Position numbers and translations under genes: made by a program. The notes under the pieces were generated by a model. The model had not been told where the DNA came from, ran no database searches, and worked only from the letters and a program-made list of their open reading frames with translations. Source: Yokenella regensburgei ATCC 49455 (GTDB lineage Bacteria; Pseudomonadota; Gammaproteobacteria; Enterobacterales; Enterobacteriaceae). Taken from it: a stretch of DNA of 64,000 nucleotides. The stretch lies in contig NZ_JMPS01000087.1 in the NCBI RefSeq assembly GCF_000735455.1, positions 203,463 through 267,462 on the forward strand, given 5' to 3'. Of the stretch, positions 1-10,163 are shown in pieces (position 1 is the stretch's first letter; every line of letters starts with the position of its first letter).

Positions 1-454
1 GCAGGTGATGTATATCTACTTCGCCCTGCCGATGGCCTTCCCGGACATCCGCATTGATACCTTCACCGCGGCGGTTATCACCATCATGATCAACTCCGGT
101 GCCTACATTGCGGAAATCACCCGTGGTGCCGTGCTGTCGATCCATAAAGGGTTCAGCGAAGCGGGCCTGGCGCTGGGTTTATCTCGTCGCGAAACCATTC
201 GCCACGTGATAATGCCGCTGGCGCTGCGCCGTATGCTGCCGTCTCTGGGTAACCAGCTCATCATCAGTATCAAAGATACCTCGCTGTTCATTGTTATCGG
301 TGCAGCAGAGCTGACCCGTAGCGGCCAGGAGATCATCGCCGGTAACTTCCGCGCGCTGGAAATCTGGACCGCGGTTGGGGTTATTTACCTTATCATCACC
401 CAGGTGCTGAACCTGGTGCTTCGCACCCTTGAAAGAAGGATGAAAATCCTGTGA
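1..454 (+). CDS. glnP: Glutamine ABC transporter permease GlnP (C-terminal part, cut by window start)
   Basis: Inner-membrane permease of the high-affinity glutamine importer GlnHPQ. Only about the last 150 residues are present; the reading frame runs off the left edge, so no start codon is given. The visible part carries the EAA loop of amino-acid ABC permeases ([12 protein letters not shown] around GLN-type 'GLALG') that docks on the ATPase, followed by the last membrane segments, and ends in RRMKIL as in E. coli GlnP. The stop overlaps the GTG start of glnQ by 4 bases (GTGA), which indicates translational coupling. glnH should lie just upstream, outside the window. Confidence 0.95.
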   Translation, partial: QVMYIYFALPMAFPDIRIDTFTAAVITIMINSGAYIAEITRGAVLSIHKGFSEAGLALGLSRRETIRHVIMPLALRRMLPSLGNQLIISIKDTSLFIVIGAAELTRSGQEIIAGNFRALEIWTAVGVIYLIITQVLNLVLRTLERRMKIL

Positions 455-1173
455 TTGAATTTAAAAACGTTTCCAAGCACTTTGGTCCAACCCAGGTGCT
501 GCACAATATCGATCTCAAGATAAACCAGGGTGAAGTGGTGGTGATTATCGGGCCATCCGGTTCGGGTAAATCGACGCTGCTGCGCTGCATCAACAAACTG
601 GAAGAAATCACCAGCGGCGAGCTTATCGTCGATGGCCTGAAGGTTAACGATCCGAAAGTTGACGATCGTCTGATCCGTCAGGAAGCCGGGATGGTGTTCC
701 AGCAGTTCTATCTGTTCCCGCACCTGACGGCGCTGGAAAACGTCATGTTTGGCCCGATTCGTGTTCGTGGTACGCCGAAAGACGTGGCAGAAAAACAGGC
801 GAAAGAGCTGTTGGCGAAAGTAGGGCTGGCGGAACGTTCGCACCACTACCCGTCCGAGCTTTCCGGCGGTCAGCAGCAGCGTGTGGCGATTGCCCGCGCG
901 CTGGCGGTGAAACCGAAGATGATGCTGTTTGATGAACCCACTTCGGCACTCGATCCGGAACTGCGTCATGAAGTGCTGAAGGTGATGCAGGACCTGGCGG
1001 AAGAAGGCATGACCATGGTCATCGTCACCCACGAAATCGGCTTCGCCGAGAAAGTGGCTTCTCGCCTGATCTTCATCGACAAAGGGCGCATCGCAGAAGA
1101 TGGCGACCCGCAGCAGTTGGTGAAAAACCCACCGAACCAGCGTCTGAAAGAGTTCCTGCAGCACGTCTCTTAA
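451..1173 (+). CDS. glnQ: Glutamine ABC transporter ATP-binding protein GlnQ
   Basis: Cytoplasmic ATPase that drives glutamine import through GlnP. At 240 residues it has the usual family length. Walker A GPSGSGKS lies near residues 34-41, the signature [15 protein letters not shown] near 136-150 and Walker B with [10 protein letters not shown] near 157-166; the switch histidine is in VTHEIGF. The start is GTG, chosen because it overlaps the glnP stop by 4 bases and reproduces the conserved N-terminus [13 protein letters not shown] good intrinsic terminator follows directly, so this is the last gene of the glnHPQ operon. Confidence 0.97.
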   Translation: MIEFKNVSKHFGPTQVLHNIDLKINQGEVVVIIGPSGSGKSTLLRCINKLEEITSGELIVDGLKVNDPKVDDRLIRQEAGMVFQQFYLFPHLTALENVMFGPIRVRGTPKDVAEKQAKELLAKVGLAERSHHYPSELSGGQQQRVAIARALAVKPKMMLFDEPTSALDPELRHEVLKVMQDLAEEGMTMVIVTHEIGFAEKVASRLIFIDKGRIAEDGDPQQLVKNPPNQRLKEFLQHVS

Positions 1174-1177
1174 GCCA

Positions 1178-1210
1178 CTCCCCCTCGCTCTCGGGTGAGG
1201 GGGATTTTTC
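1178..1210 (+). terminator. Intrinsic terminator of glnHPQ
   Basis: Arms CCCCCTC (1180-1186) and GAGGGGG (1197-1203) form a GC-rich hairpin followed by ATTTTTC. It starts 6 bases after the glnQ stop. The same core (CCCCCTC ... TGAGGGGG) recurs at the 3' end of clsB. Confidence 0.85.
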
Positions 1211-1280
1211 TCAAAGTCTTTCCTCTCCCACCCACCTTCTATACTTATCATTTTGCTGATAATTATGAAGGGAGGCTCTC

Positions 1281-3500
1281 GTGCCGTGGATCCTGTTGCT
1301 CATCGTTGCGCTGTTCAGCGCACCACTTCAGGCGGTTTCCATTCCCGGAGTGACGACCACCAACAGTGCGCCCGCCGCCGCCGAGCCCGATGTGGCGCAA
1401 AAGAAAGCTGCCTATGCCGCGCTTGCCGACGTGCTGGAAAACGACGCGGCGCGTAAAGAGTTGATTGGTCAGCTCCGCCAGGCCGCTGCCACACCACCGG
1501 CGCAGCAGACGCCGAAGATAGTTCCGCCGGAAGTCAAAGAAGAGAAAACGGTACTGGAAAACGTCACCGACGTCAGCCGCCACTATGGCGACCTGCTCTC
1601 CTCTCGTTTTGCTCAGCTATGGCGCAATATCACTGACACCTCGCACAGGCCCTTTAACTCACAAACGTTTACTAATGCCCTGACCCATTTTCTGCTGCTC
1701 GCCGGGCTGGTCTTTTTGTTTTACTGGCTCCTGCGCCTCGCCGCCCTGCCGCTGTATCGCAAAATGGGCTTCTGGGCACGGAAGAAAAACCGTGACCGTA
1801 GCAACTGGCTGCAGCTCCCGGCGATGATCATCGGCGCGTTTGTGTTTGATTTACTGCTGCTGGCGCTGACGCTGTTTGTTGGCCAGATGCTGAGCGACAA
1901 TCTCAACGCCGGTAGCAGCACCATCGCCTTTCAACAAAGCCTGTTTCTCAACGCCTTCGCGCTCATTGAATTTTTCAAAGCGATTCTGCGGCTGATTTTC
2001 TGCCCTCGCGTACCGGAGCTGCGGCCGTTTAATGCCACCAATGAAACCGCACGTTACTGGAATCTTCGCCTGAGCGCGCTCAGTAGTCTGATTGGCTACG
2101 GTCTGGTGGTCGCGGTTCCCATCATCTCAAATCAGGTAAACGTGAAGGTCGGCGCCCTGGCCAACGTGATTATCATGCTCTGCATTACCCTGTGGGCACT
2201 GTGGCTCATTTTTCGCAATAAGCAGCGGATCACCGAGGCGTTACTACATCTTGCTGACCGCTCGCTCGCCTTCTTCAGCCTGTTTATTCGTGCTTTTGCG
2301 CTGGTCTGGCACTGGCTCGCCAGCGCCTATTTTATCGTGCTGTTTTTCTTCTCGCTCTTTGACCCGGGCAATAGCCTGAAATTTATGATGGGGGCGACCG
2401 TGCACAGCCTCGCCATTATTGGGATTGCCGCCTTTGCATCCGGAATTTTGTCGCGCTGGATTGCCAAACAGATAACCCTGTCGCCAGAAACCCAGCGTAA
2501 CTATCCTGAACTGCAAAACCGCCTTAACGGCTGGCTCTCCGTGGCGTTGAAAGCGGCGCGCATTCTGCTGGTGTGCGCGGCAATTATGCTCTTGCTCAGC
2601 GCCTGGGGACTGTTTGATTTCTGGGAGTGGTTGCATCACGGCGCCGGTGAGAAGACCGTCGACATCCTGCTGCGCATCGCGCTGATCCTCTTTTTCTCCG
2701 CCGTGGCCTGGACGGCGTTCGCCAGCCTGATTGAGAACCGTCTGGTGTCCGATATACACGGACGCCCCCTGCCCAGCGCCCGGGCGCGTACCCTTCTGAC
2801 CCTGTTTCGTAATGCACTGGCCGTTATCATCAGTACCATTACCGTGATGATTGTGCTTTCCGAAATCGGGGTAAATATTGCCCCGCTGCTGGCGGGCGCC
2901 GGAGCGCTGGGGCTGGCAATTTCGTTTGGTGCACAGACGCTGGTGAAGGACATCATCACCGGAATATTTATTCAGTTTGAGAACGGGATGAACACCGGCG
3001 ATCTGGTGACCATTGGGCCGCTCACCGGCACCGTAGAGAAAATGTCGATTCGCTCGGTCGGCGTGCGCCAGGACACTGGGGCCTACCACATCATCCCGTG
3101 GTCATCGATAACGACCTTCGCCAACTTTGTCCGCGGCATCGGCTCAGTGGTGGCCAACTACGATGTTGACCGACAGGAAGACACCGACAGCGCCAACCAG
3201 GCCCTGAAAGACGCCGTGTCGGCGCTGATGGAACAAGAGGAGATCCGTGGGCTGATTATCGGCGAGCCCACGTTTTCGGGACTGGTTGGCCTCACCAACA
3301 CCGCGTTTACGCTGCGGGTATCGTTCACCACTCTGCCGTTGAAACAGTGGAGCGTACGCTATGCGCTCGACGCTCAGGTGAAAAGGCACTTCGATCTGGC
3401 TGGCATCCGCCCGCCGGTCCAAACGTATCAGATGCTGCCGTCGGCGGCGGTTCCGGGCGTTTTACACAACCCACCGCCGCCGCAGGAGCCCACCATTTAA
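1281..3500 (+). CDS. ybiO: Moderate-conductance mechanosensitive channel YbiO (MscS family)
   Basis: Large MscS-type channel that opens under membrane tension during hypo-osmotic shock. It has 739 residues against 741 in E. coli. A signal peptide covers about residues 1-18, then a periplasmic part rich in Ala/Pro, then about ten hydrophobic segments. The MscS core is in the C-terminal third: a Gly/Ala-rich pore helix ([19 protein letters not shown]) and the beta domain with [14 protein letters not shown] and [11 protein letters not shown]. The GTG start at 1281 is preceded by GGGAGG at 1269-1275. The gene converges on rlmF, and the stop codons overlap by 4 bases without an obvious terminator. 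Confidence 0.95.
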   Translation: MPWILLLIVALFSAPLQAVSIPGVTTTNSAPAAAEPDVAQKKAAYAALADVLENDAARKELIGQLRQAAATPPAQQTPKIVPPEVKEEKTVLENVTDVSRHYGDLLSSRFAQLWRNITDTSHRPFNSQTFTNALTHFLLLAGLVFLFYWLLRLAALPLYRKMGFWARKKNRDRSNWLQLPAMIIGAFVFDLLLLALTLFVGQMLSDNLNAGSSTIAFQQSLFLNAFALIEFFKAILRLIFCPRVPELRPFNATNETARYWNLRLSALSSLIGYGLVVAVPIISNQVNVKVGALANVIIMLCITLWALWLIFRNKQRITEALLHLADRSLAFFSLFIRAFALVWHWLASAYFIVLFFFSLFDPGNSLKFMMGATVHSLAIIGIAAFASGILSRWIAKQITLSPETQRNYPELQNRLNGWLSVALKAARILLVCAAIMLLLSAWGLFDFWEWLHHGAGEKTVDILLRIALILFFSAVAWTAFASLIENRLVSDIHGRPLPSARARTLLTLFRNALAVIISTITVMIVLSEIGVNIAPLLAGAGALGLAISFGAQTLVKDIITGIFIQFENGMNTGDLVTIGPLTGTVEKMSIRSVGVRQDTGAYHIIPWSSITTFANFVRGIGSVVANYDVDRQEDTDSANQALKDAVSALMEQEEIRGLIIGEPTFSGLVGLTNTAFTLRVSFTTLPLKQWSVRYALDAQVKRHFDLAGIRPPVQTYQMLPSAAVPGVLHNPPPPQEPTI

Positions 3501-4423
3501 CGTGGGCGAGAGGCGAAGCGACGACGCTGCTCGTCGTTCATGAAACTCCAGGCAATAAAGCGGCTCTGCTTTTGCCCCTGGCTCATCTCTTTTTTAACCA
3601 CCTTCACCGCCCCTGCTTCGGTCAGGGCGCGGTAAAGGAACGGCAGGTTGTCGCCACGTGATACCAGGGAGGTAAACCACATGACCTGGCGGCCAAACTG
3701 CTGGCTCTCGGCAATCATTTTGCTGATGAAAGCCACTTCGCCCCCTTCGCACCACAGCTCCTGCTGCTGACCGCCAAAGTTAGCGGCATCGTCTTTGTCC
3801 TGACCGAGGTTACGTCGTTTTCGCTCGCTGCCCTGGCGGACGGCGGCCTCAGAGTCGTGGAATGGCGGATTGCACATCGTCGCGTCGTACTGTTCATTCT
3901 TATGGATAATGCCGACGAGGATCGCCTCCGCTGATTTCTGTCGACGCAGACGGATCTGACGGCTTAACCCGGTATTACCGTTGACGATCGCCTGTGCACT
4001 GGCGAGCGCCTGGGCGTTAACTTCACTCCCGGTAAAACGCCAGCCGTACTCATGTGCGCCAATCAGCGGATAGATGCAGTTTGCCCCGGTGCCAATATCC
4101 AGCACGCTGGCATTACGTGGAACCTCGCCTGCAGCTTCAGCCAACAGATCGGCAAGGTGGTGTACATAGTCGGCGCGCCCTGGCACCGGCGGGCAGAGGA
4201 ATCCTTCAGGAATATCCCAGCTTGCAACCCCATAGAAGTGGCTCAGCAGCGCCTGGTTCAGCGCCTTTACCGCCTGCGGGTCGGCAAAATTAATCGTCTG
4301 TTCACCGGCCGGGTTCAGCGTCAGGAAAGGACGCAGGGCCGGGTTGGCCGCGCACAGCTCGGTGAGATCATAACGGTTCTGGTGACGATTTCGCGGGTGT
4401 AGTCCCGACTTCTGGGCTTTCAT
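3497..4423 (-). CDS. rlmF: 23S rRNA (adenine1618-N6)-methyltransferase RlmF
   Basis: SAM-dependent methylase that makes m6A1618 in 23S rRNA. The protein has 308 residues, as in E. coli RlmF (YbiN). SAM motif I is seen as [13 protein letters not shown] and the N6-adenine methylase motif IV as NPPF in [11 protein letters not shown]. The frame stays open for 35 more codons upstream, but the start at 4423 is taken because the N-terminus [14 protein letters not shown] matches the family and an AGGAG ribosome site sits directly before it. It is transcribed away from mcbA and towards ybiO. Confidence 0.96.
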   Translation of the reverse strand: MKAQKSGLHPRNRHQNRYDLTELCAANPALRPFLTLNPAGEQTINFADPQAVKALNQALLSHFYGVASWDIPEGFLCPPVPGRADYVHHLADLLAEAAGEVPRNASVLDIGTGANCIYPLIGAHEYGWRFTGSEVNAQALASAQAIVNGNTGLSRQIRLRRQKSAEAILVGIIHKNEQYDATMCNPPFHDSEAAVRQGSERKRRNLGQDKDDAANFGGQQQELWCEGGEVAFISKMIAESQQFGRQVMWFTSLVSRGDNLPFLYRALTEAGAVKVVKKEMSQGQKQSRFIAWSFMNDEQRRRFASRPR

Positions 4424-4607
4424 GGCATTCTCCTGTTTTCTGCGGCGTAAGATACCCGTTGCCCGCGGCGGGGTAAATAAATAGCGGTATCTCAGGGGGG
4501 ATTGTTCAAAAAAACGCGGGATCTCCACTCATTTTTTGCGGCAATTCCCTCTTTGTGAGCACCTACACTTTTAGAGTACATCCCGTCGATACTGAGAGGT
4601 TGTCACC

Positions 4608-4871
4608 ATGAAAAGTCGTGTTGTGTTGATTGCTGCTGGTGCTCTCGCCCTGCTCTCCTTCGCTGCCCATGCGAAACCGCAGGAGCTGGATCCTGCCAAC
4701 ACCGGACAGCTACGTCCTGCCGGGACGGTCTCTGCAACCGGCGCCAGCAACCTGGACGATTTGCAGGCTAAACTTGCTGCAAAAGCTCAGGCAGAAGGTG
4801 CCAAAGGCTATGTAATAACCGGTGCCAGCGGTGAGAACAAAATGTTCGGCACCGCCACCATCTATAAATAG
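4608..4871 (+). CDS. mcbA: McbA, small periplasmic YhcN/BhsA-family protein (DUF1471)
   Basis: A secreted 87-residue protein: signal peptide of about 22 residues (MKSRVVLIAAGALALLSFAAHA, cleavage after AHA) and one DUF1471 domain with the hallmark GTVSATGASNLDDL and a C-terminal ATIYK. In E. coli, mcbA (ybiM) beside rlmF is controlled by McbR and linked to colanic acid and biofilm mucoidy; the assignment here rests on sequence and on the neighbour rlmF. It is a paralogue of ybiJ 0.7 kb downstream. In E. coli fiu and ybiX separate mcbA from ybiI; here only 115 bp do. Confidence 0.85.
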   Translation: MKSRVVLIAAGALALLSFAAHAKPQELDPANTGQLRPAGTVSATGASNLDDLQAKLAAKAQAEGAKGYVITGASGENKMFGTATIYK

Positions 4872-4889
4872 CATTTCGTCCCCCGACCA

Positions 4890-4916
4890 GAATGCACCCT
4901 CCCGGCGGGTGCATTC
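4890..4916 (+). terminator. Hairpin downstream of mcbA
   Basis: Perfect 10-bp arms GAATGCACCC (4890-4899) and GGGTGCATTC (4907-4916) with a 7-base loop. No clear T tract follows (CCTCCTTG), so it may be a weak or Rho-assisted terminator or a 3' stabilising hairpin. Confidence 0.5.
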
Positions 4917-4986
4917 CCTCCTTGATTGTGCAGAATTCGACCACATATTTAATTCGTACTGACTCACTCACCACAGGAGAACGCTC

Positions 4987-5253
4987 ATGGCTTCCGGCTG
5001 GGCAAATGACGATGCCGTACAACAGCAAATTGACAGCACCATCGATGATGCGATCGCCCGCGTCAGAAACGACATTCCAAAGGGAAACAGCCTCAAATTT
5101 TGTGAAGAATGCGAAGCACCCATTCCGGAGGCACGCAGAGAGGCCATTCCAGGGGTACGCCTGTGCGTAAAATGCCAGCAGGAAAAAGATTTACACAACC
5201 ATACATTTTCGGGATATAATCGCAGAGGTTCCAAGGACAGCCAGCTTCGCTGA
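4987..5253 (+). CDS. ybiI: YbiI, DksA/TraR-type C4 zinc-finger protein
   Basis: An 88-residue cytoplasmic protein with a C4 zinc finger of the DksA/TraR type: CEECEAPIPEARR and RLCVKCQ, giving the CxxC-x(n)-CxxC pattern around residues 38-62, and the conserved EARREAIPGVRLC core. The start has a good AGGAG 8 bases upstream. Its molecular role is not established; the fold suggests contact with RNA polymerase or nucleic acid, which is inference. In E. coli it follows fiu-ybiX; those two genes are missing here and ybiI stands alone behind mcbA. Confidence 0.9.
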   Translation: MASGWANDDAVQQQIDSTIDDAIARVRNDIPKGNSLKFCEECEAPIPEARREAIPGVRLCVKCQQEKDLHNHTFSGYNRRGSKDSQLR

Positions 5254-5474
5254 CGTCAATTTACCTAAAATGACAGAATCGATGAGGGGATTTACAAGCA
5301 CGGTTTTTGGCAAAAATAGTCGCAATCTGTGCCCTTTTTGAGCCTGGAAGATTGTCTCACCATCGATCGCCCGCAGCGGGAAAAATAATTTATTAATAAT
5401 CAGTAAATTATTTAAGATTCAAATTATTTGATTAAGACTGTCAACGCTATTCGATTTTCTCCCTCGCAGAAAAA

Positions 5475-5490
5475 CGTGATACTCATCACA
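5475..5490. promoter_or_regulatory. CRP-like site upstream of ybiJ
   Basis: CGTGA (5475-5479), six bases, TCACA (5486-5490) matches the CRP consensus TGTGA-N6-TCACA in 9 of 10 positions. It lies about 50 bp before the ybiJ start in an AT-rich 287-bp gap. The rest of the gap (5254-5474) shows no other recognisable element. Confidence 0.5.
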
Positions 5491-5540
5491 TCGACGAGAC
5501 ATCGTCCCCTGAACAGAACACAACCTGCGAGAACAAAATT

Positions 5541-5801
5541 ATGAAAAACATTAAATATGCTGTTGCTGCTATCGCCCTCACCACTCTGTCCTTCGGTGCT
5601 TTCGCTGCAGAAGCCGTTTCCCCGGCTCAGGCTCAGAGCATGAACAAAATTGGTGTCGTTTCTGCTGAAGGCGCAAGCACGCTGGATGGTCTGGAAGCGA
5701 AACTGGCTGAGAAAGCCGCCGCTGCAGGTGCTACCGGTTACAGCATCACCTCTGCTAACTCCAACAACAAAGTTAGCGGTACTGCGGTTATCTACAAATA
5801 A
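5541..5801 (+). CDS. ybiJ: YbiJ, small periplasmic YhcN/BhsA-family protein (DUF1471)
   Basis: An 86-residue exported protein with a signal peptide of about 22 residues ending in AFA and a DUF1471 domain with GVVSAEGASTLDGLEAKL and TAVIYK at the end. DUF1471 proteins are periplasmic or outer-membrane-associated stress and biofilm proteins; no exact role is known for YbiJ. A CRP-like site lies about 50 bp upstream and a strong terminator about 45 bp downstream, so it is probably monocistronic. Confidence 0.93.
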   Translation: MKNIKYAVAAIALTTLSFGAFAAEAVSPAQAQSMNKIGVVSAEGASTLDGLEAKLAEKAAAAGATGYSITSANSNNKVSGTAVIYK

Positions 5802-5843
5802 GTTGTATACCCTCTGATTGACCCCACTGTTATTACCCTTGCT

Positions 5844-5875
5844 TGCCCGTCCCTGCCACAGGACGGGCTTTTTTA
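5844..5875 (+). terminator. Intrinsic terminator of ybiJ
   Basis: Arms GCCCGTCC (5845-5852) and GGACGGGC (5861-5868) with an 8-base loop, followed by six T. It stands just before the 3' end of the convergent adeQ. Confidence 0.92.
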
Positions 5876-5876
5876 T

Positions 5877-7211
5877 TTAATCCACCAGCACAATCTTCAG
5901 CGCAAACAAGAGCGCTACGATCACCACGCAGGCATTGATATCCCGCCAGCGGCCGGTACAGAGCTTCATCACGCAGTAGCTGATAAATCCCAGCGCAATC
6001 CCTTCGGTAATTGAAAACGTAAATGGCATCATCACCGCGGTGACAAATGCGGGCACTGCTTCAGTGAGATCGTCCCACATGACCCGCGCCAGGCTTGAGG
6101 TCATCAGGACACCCACGTAAATCAGCGCTCCAGCCGTGGCATAGCCTGGCACCATTTCCGCCAGCGGCGACAAAAAGATCATCAGTAAGAAAAGCCCGCC
6201 GGTGACCACTGCTGTTAGTCCGGTTCGCCCACCCACGGCTACCCCGGCGGTACTTTCAATAAAGGCGGTCACCGACGATGTACCGATAAACGCCCCGGCC
6301 ATCGAACTTGCGCTGTCGACATACAGCGCCCGATGCATTTGCGGGAATTTACCGTGCTTATCCATCAATCCGGCTTTATCAGTAACCCCTATCAGGGTGC
6401 CGGAGGAATCGAACAAATTAATCAGCATGAAAGAAAAAATAATGCCCAGCAGATCCAGCGACAGTGCGCCTCTGATATCGATTTCACCAATAACCCCGCC
6501 AATTGCCGGAGGAACGGAATAGACGCCCTGGAAATGGACGTCGCCGTACCAAAGCCCAAGGCCGGAGGTAATAATAATGGCGACCAGCACCGCGGCGTGA
6601 AACTGGCGTGAGGCGAGTACCGCAATAATAAAAAAGCCGACAACGCCCAGCACCACGCTGTGCGAACTTAAATCACCGATGGCAACCAGCGTATCTTTAT
6701 TCGCGATGATCACCCCGGAATTCTTAAGCCCCATCAGCGCGATAAATAAACCTATTCCGCTGGTGATACCAATACGCAGGCAGAGTGGAATATTCGCAAT
6801 CATCCAGTAGCGAATTCGCAACAGCGTTAATAAAAAAAGCCCCACGGCGCCCCAGAAAATAGCCCCCATTCCTGTCTGCCAGCTGATACCCATGGCTCCC
6901 ACCACCACAAACGCGAAAAAGGCGTTAAGGCCCATTGCGGGAGCCAACGCTACCGGGAGACGGGCAATCAGCCCCATCGCGATACTGCCCACTCCGGCAA
7001 TCAGACAGGTCGTCACAAATACCACACGCGTGTCCATATGCGCCGCCCCGAGGATCTGCGGGTTGACGAATACGATGTACACCATCGTCAGAAAGGTAGT
7101 AATACCGGCGATAGTTTCCGTTCGAACCGAAGTGCCATAATGCGCTAATTTAAAATAACGCTGCAGCCAGCCAGGATTCTGCTGTGAAAGCAAATTAATA
7201 TCATTATTCAT
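5877..7211 (-). CDS. adeQ: Adenine permease AdeQ (NCS2/AzgA-like family)
   Basis: A 444-residue proton-coupled purine permease. It is strongly hydrophobic with some 12-14 membrane segments and carries AzgA-type signatures: TTFLTMVYIVFVNPQILG near the start, LAPAMGLNAFFAFVVV, FDSSGTLIGVTDKAGL and GTSSVTAFIESTAGVAVGGRTG. The start at 7211 (MNND...) matches E. coli AdeQ (YicO); the frame extends 13 codons further to a TTG without a ribosome site. It is divergent from ade, as in the E. coli yicO/yicP locus, so it should supply the substrate of the deaminase. In E. coli that pair lies elsewhere on the chromosome; here it replaces ybiC. Confidence 0.92.
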   Translation of the reverse strand: MNNDINLLSQQNPGWLQRYFKLAHYGTSVRTETIAGITTFLTMVYIVFVNPQILGAAHMDTRVVFVTTCLIAGVGSIAMGLIARLPVALAPAMGLNAFFAFVVVGAMGISWQTGMGAIFWGAVGLFLLTLLRIRYWMIANIPLCLRIGITSGIGLFIALMGLKNSGVIIANKDTLVAIGDLSSHSVVLGVVGFFIIAVLASRQFHAAVLVAIIITSGLGLWYGDVHFQGVYSVPPAIGGVIGEIDIRGALSLDLLGIIFSFMLINLFDSSGTLIGVTDKAGLMDKHGKFPQMHRALYVDSASSMAGAFIGTSSVTAFIESTAGVAVGGRTGLTAVVTGGLFLLMIFLSPLAEMVPGYATAGALIYVGVLMTSSLARVMWDDLTEAVPAFVTAVMMPFTFSITEGIALGFISYCVMKLCTGRWRDINACVVIVALLFALKIVLVD

Positions 7212-7407
7212 GTTCTTACCCATTGATCCGAGTGATGTATCTATTTTCAAAGGAGAAATTTATTTTCCTTTTTACGCGACACAACGCCTGGCTTCAGTGA
7301 TTAAGGTCACAGCCACTTATTTAATTAACTCGTAAACTGTTCCAGAAAATTATTTATTTTCATCACAGCAATAATCAATTTGATAAAATCATAATGAGAA
7401 TTGAGAC
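7212..7407. promoter_or_regulatory. Divergent, AT-rich adeQ/ade promoter region
   Basis: This 196-bp region is clearly richer in A/T than the flanking genes and must hold both divergent promoters. No PurR box or purine riboswitch could be read. In E. coli, ade is silenced by H-NS; the AT bias would fit the same control here (inference). Confidence 0.45.
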
Positions 7408-9174
7408 ATGGAAAATTATATTCATGGATGTCCCAACACGATAAACCGTGATGAATTACTGACATTACTGGCCGTTTCTCGCGGTGATGCGGTTGCCGAT
7501 TATATTATTGAGAATGTCACCCTGCTTGATCTGGTGAACGGCGGTGAGATTGCCGGTCCCATTGTGATAAAAGGCCGCTGGATAGCCGGTATCGGTGAAG
7601 CGTATGAGGATGCCCCTGCCCGTCAGCGAATTGACGCACAGCACGCGGTCGCGGTGCCGGGCTTCATCGATGCTCATCTGCATATTGAGTCGAGCATGAT
7701 GACCCCGGTTACCTTCGAAACCGCTACCCTGCCTCGCGGTCTGACAACGCTTGTGTGCGACCCCCACGAAATCGTCAACGTGATGGGAGAGTCGGGGCTG
7801 GCGTGGTTTCTACGCTGCGCCGAACAGTCTCACCAGAATCAATACGTGCAGATAAGCTCGTGCGTTCCTGCGTTGGCCGGGAGCGACGTCAACGGTGCCG
7901 ACTTCCCCCTTGAACAGATGTTACGCTATCGCCACCATCCGCTGGTTGCCGGGATAGGTGAAGTCATGGATTTTCCGGCAACCATTGCCGGAAGCAGCGC
8001 ACTACTCGATAAGCTTGACGCCTTCCGTCACCTGACTCTCGACGGCCACAGCCCGATGCTGAGCGGCAAGGCGCTGAATGCCTATATCGCCGCCGGTATT
8101 GAAAACTGTCATGAATCACACACGCTGGCTGAAGGACGGGAAAAGCTCGCCCTCGGCATGGCATTGATGATCCGTGAAGGCTCTGCGGCACACAATCTGG
8201 ATGCCCTCGCGCCGCTTATCACCGATTTCAGCAGCCCCCAGTGCTTGCTCTGCACCGACGACCGAAACCCGTGGGAAATCGCCCATGAAGGGCATATTGA
8301 TGCGCTAATACGTCGTCTGATTCAGCATCACCATATTGCCCCACACCTCGCCTATCGCGTGGCCAGTTGGTCTACCGCCCGGCATTACGGCTTTAAGCAT
8401 CTGGGGCTACTGGCGCCAGGAAAGCAGGCCGACATCGTGTTGCTGAGCGACGTAGAAGCAGTAGAAATTCAGCAGGTCTGGATGAAGGGTAAACCGGTTG
8501 ACGAACGACTGTTGCAACAGGAAGAAGCCCAGCGTCTGCAGGCTACAACACCACCGCTGGCGAACACGGTAAGGCGCAAACCGGTACAGGCCGAGGATTT
8601 CAAATTTACCTTTGTCAGCGGAAAGCATTACAGGGTGATGGAGCTAATCCCCGGCGAACTCATCACCCGGGCCGGGGTTTGTCAGCGCACCGAAACCGGC
8701 TTCGATCGCGAGGATATCTGCTTTCTCGCGGTACTTGACCGTTACGGTCATGAACTCCCGCCAGCGCTCGGGCTGATAAGCGGCTTTTCGCTTGAAAATG
8801 GCGCACTGGCCGCCACGGTAAGCCATGACAGCCACAACATCGTGGTGATGGGACGTGATACGAAAGAGATGGCTATCGCCGTCAATCAGGTGATCCACGA
8901 CGGCGGTGGGCTTTGCGTGGTGCAGCATCAGCAGGTCGTGAGCCACCTGCCGCTGCCCATTGCCGGGCTGATGAGCAGCGAGCCCGCAGACGTACTGGCG
9001 CAAGAGATCGACGCGCTGAAAGCTGCCTGCAGGCGCTGCGGTATCCCGCTGAACGAACCTTTTATCCAGATGGCGTTTCTGTCGCTGCCGGTGATCCCCT
9101 CACTGAAACTCACCAGCAAGGGGCTGTTCGACGTTGATACGTTTACCTTCACGCCGCTGGAGGTCGCCCACTAA
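7408..9174 (+). CDS. ade: Adenine deaminase Ade (amidohydrolase family)
   Basis: Hydrolyses adenine to hypoxanthine and ammonia for purine salvage. At 588 residues it has exactly the E. coli Ade (YicP) length. Metal-site motifs of the amidohydrolase fold are visible: [15 protein letters not shown] near residue 90, [11 protein letters not shown] near 120, the LDGHSP histidine near 215 and [15 protein letters not shown] near 285. A C-terminal adenine-deaminase domain with [15 protein letters not shown] follows. It ends 4 bp before the stop of convergent ybiB, with no terminator between them. Confidence 0.95.
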   Translation: MENYIHGCPNTINRDELLTLLAVSRGDAVADYIIENVTLLDLVNGGEIAGPIVIKGRWIAGIGEAYEDAPARQRIDAQHAVAVPGFIDAHLHIESSMMTPVTFETATLPRGLTTLVCDPHEIVNVMGESGLAWFLRCAEQSHQNQYVQISSCVPALAGSDVNGADFPLEQMLRYRHHPLVAGIGEVMDFPATIAGSSALLDKLDAFRHLTLDGHSPMLSGKALNAYIAAGIENCHESHTLAEGREKLALGMALMIREGSAAHNLDALAPLITDFSSPQCLLCTDDRNPWEIAHEGHIDALIRRLIQHHHIAPHLAYRVASWSTARHYGFKHLGLLAPGKQADIVLLSDVEAVEIQQVWMKGKPVDERLLQQEEAQRLQATTPPLANTVRRKPVQAEDFKFTFVSGKHYRVMELIPGELITRAGVCQRTETGFDREDICFLAVLDRYGHELPPALGLISGFSLENGALAATVSHDSHNIVVMGRDTKEMAIAVNQVIHDGGGLCVVQHQQVVSHLPLPIAGLMSSEPADVLAQEIDALKAACRRCGIPLNEPFIQMAFLSLPVIPSLKLTSKGLFDVDTFTFTPLEVAH

Positions 9175-9178
9175 GCCG

Positions 9179-10144
9179 CTACCAGTTTTCGGCGACGCGG
9201 GCCAGACCCGCGTCGAGGGTTGCCACTTCTCCGGCCGCCAGCAAGCAGCAGGCCAGCTGAATTTTCAGGGAGTGCGGTACCGGCTCGCTCCCGGTGACGC
9301 AGCGTTCAATCCAGCGGGCGGTGACCAGCGGATCTTTTGATTCTGGCAACGCTACCCCGGCGTTGTCTGCCAGCTGACGCTCCACCAGTACCTTCACCCC
9401 TTGCGCGTCAATCAGGTTAATCTGCGGACAGCGCTGTGGGTTGGCGTACACCTCGCCTTCGGTACCGTGCATCAGCAGGCCACGCCCGCAGATATCGCTA
9501 AAGAAGGTCGCGACACGCTGAATATATTCCGGATGTGAGACGCTCGACAGCCGCAGCGCGGCGTCTTCAGCAAACGGCGTGGCAAGCTTCGCCAGCGTAT
9601 GTGCACTGTTACGCACCCCCATCCGCCAGCGCATACCCAGCTGTTTCTCCATCGGCGGGCACAGCGCGCTAATCGGCATATACACCGGCTGATGGCCTTC
9701 GAGCTTCGCCTGCGCCTGGCCGGCGTGTCGGGTGGCTTCAACGCCTAATAGTTCGAAAATGGTTTCCGTCAGTACACGGGTGGGATCTTCGCTAACGCCG
9801 TGTACCACCACCGGGAAGCCAAGTTTGTTCAACAGCATCGCGAGCAGCGGCGTCAGGTTGGCCTGTTTACGCGCGCCGTTATAGCTCGGAATGACGACGG
9901 GCACAGGTTTGTTAACCGGCGGCGTCAGGCTAATGGTTTGCTGCTGCATGGCTTCATAAAACCCACGCATTTCCGCCTCGCCTTCGCCCTTCACCCGCAG
10001 GGCGATAAGGATCCCGCCCATTTCGAGATCCGGGACTTCATCGTTGAGCATTCTGGTGTATAAACCGCGTGCGGTATCAATATCCAAATCGCGGGCATGG
10101 TTCTTCCCTCGCCCCACTTCTTTAATGATTTTGCGGTAATCCAT
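9179..10144 (-). CDS. ybiB: YbiB, TrpD2-type phosphoribosyltransferase-fold nucleic-acid-binding protein
   Basis: A 321-residue protein of the glycosyltransferase family 3 / anthranilate phosphoribosyltransferase fold (TrpD2). The N-terminal helical domain is seen in DIDTARGLYTRMLNDEVPDLEMGGILIALR and the central domain in SYNGARKQANLTPLLAMLL and HGVSEDPTRVLTETIFELLG. The TrpD catalytic glycine-rich loop is not conserved; family work describes DNA binding rather than enzyme activity. It starts 19 bp after dinG and is very likely cotranscribed with it, hence under LexA/SOS control. Confidence 0.93.
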   Translation of the reverse strand: MDYRKIIKEVGRGKNHARDLDIDTARGLYTRMLNDEVPDLEMGGILIALRVKGEGEAEMRGFYEAMQQQTISLTPPVNKPVPVVIPSYNGARKQANLTPLLAMLLNKLGFPVVVHGVSEDPTRVLTETIFELLGVEATRHAGQAQAKLEGHQPVYMPISALCPPMEKQLGMRWRMGVRNSAHTLAKLATPFAEDAALRLSSVSHPEYIQRVATFFSDICGRGLLMHGTEGEVYANPQRCPQINLIDAQGVKVLVERQLADNAGVALPESKDPLVTARWIERCVTGSEPVPHSLKIQLACCLLAAGEVATLDAGLARVAENW

Positions 10145-10163
10145 GGATCCTCCTTGCCTGAGG

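Noticed and set aside
385..1251. 288-codon open frame opposite glnQ, and a similar 281-codon frame opposite ybiO (2244-3089)
   Set aside because: Composition-driven shadows of highly expressed genes rich in GC third positions; protein sequences are low-complexity and unlike any family.
7212..7407. Purine riboswitch or PurR box between adeQ and ade
   Set aside because: No conserved purine-aptamer core and no sequence close to the 16-bp PurR palindrome could be found.
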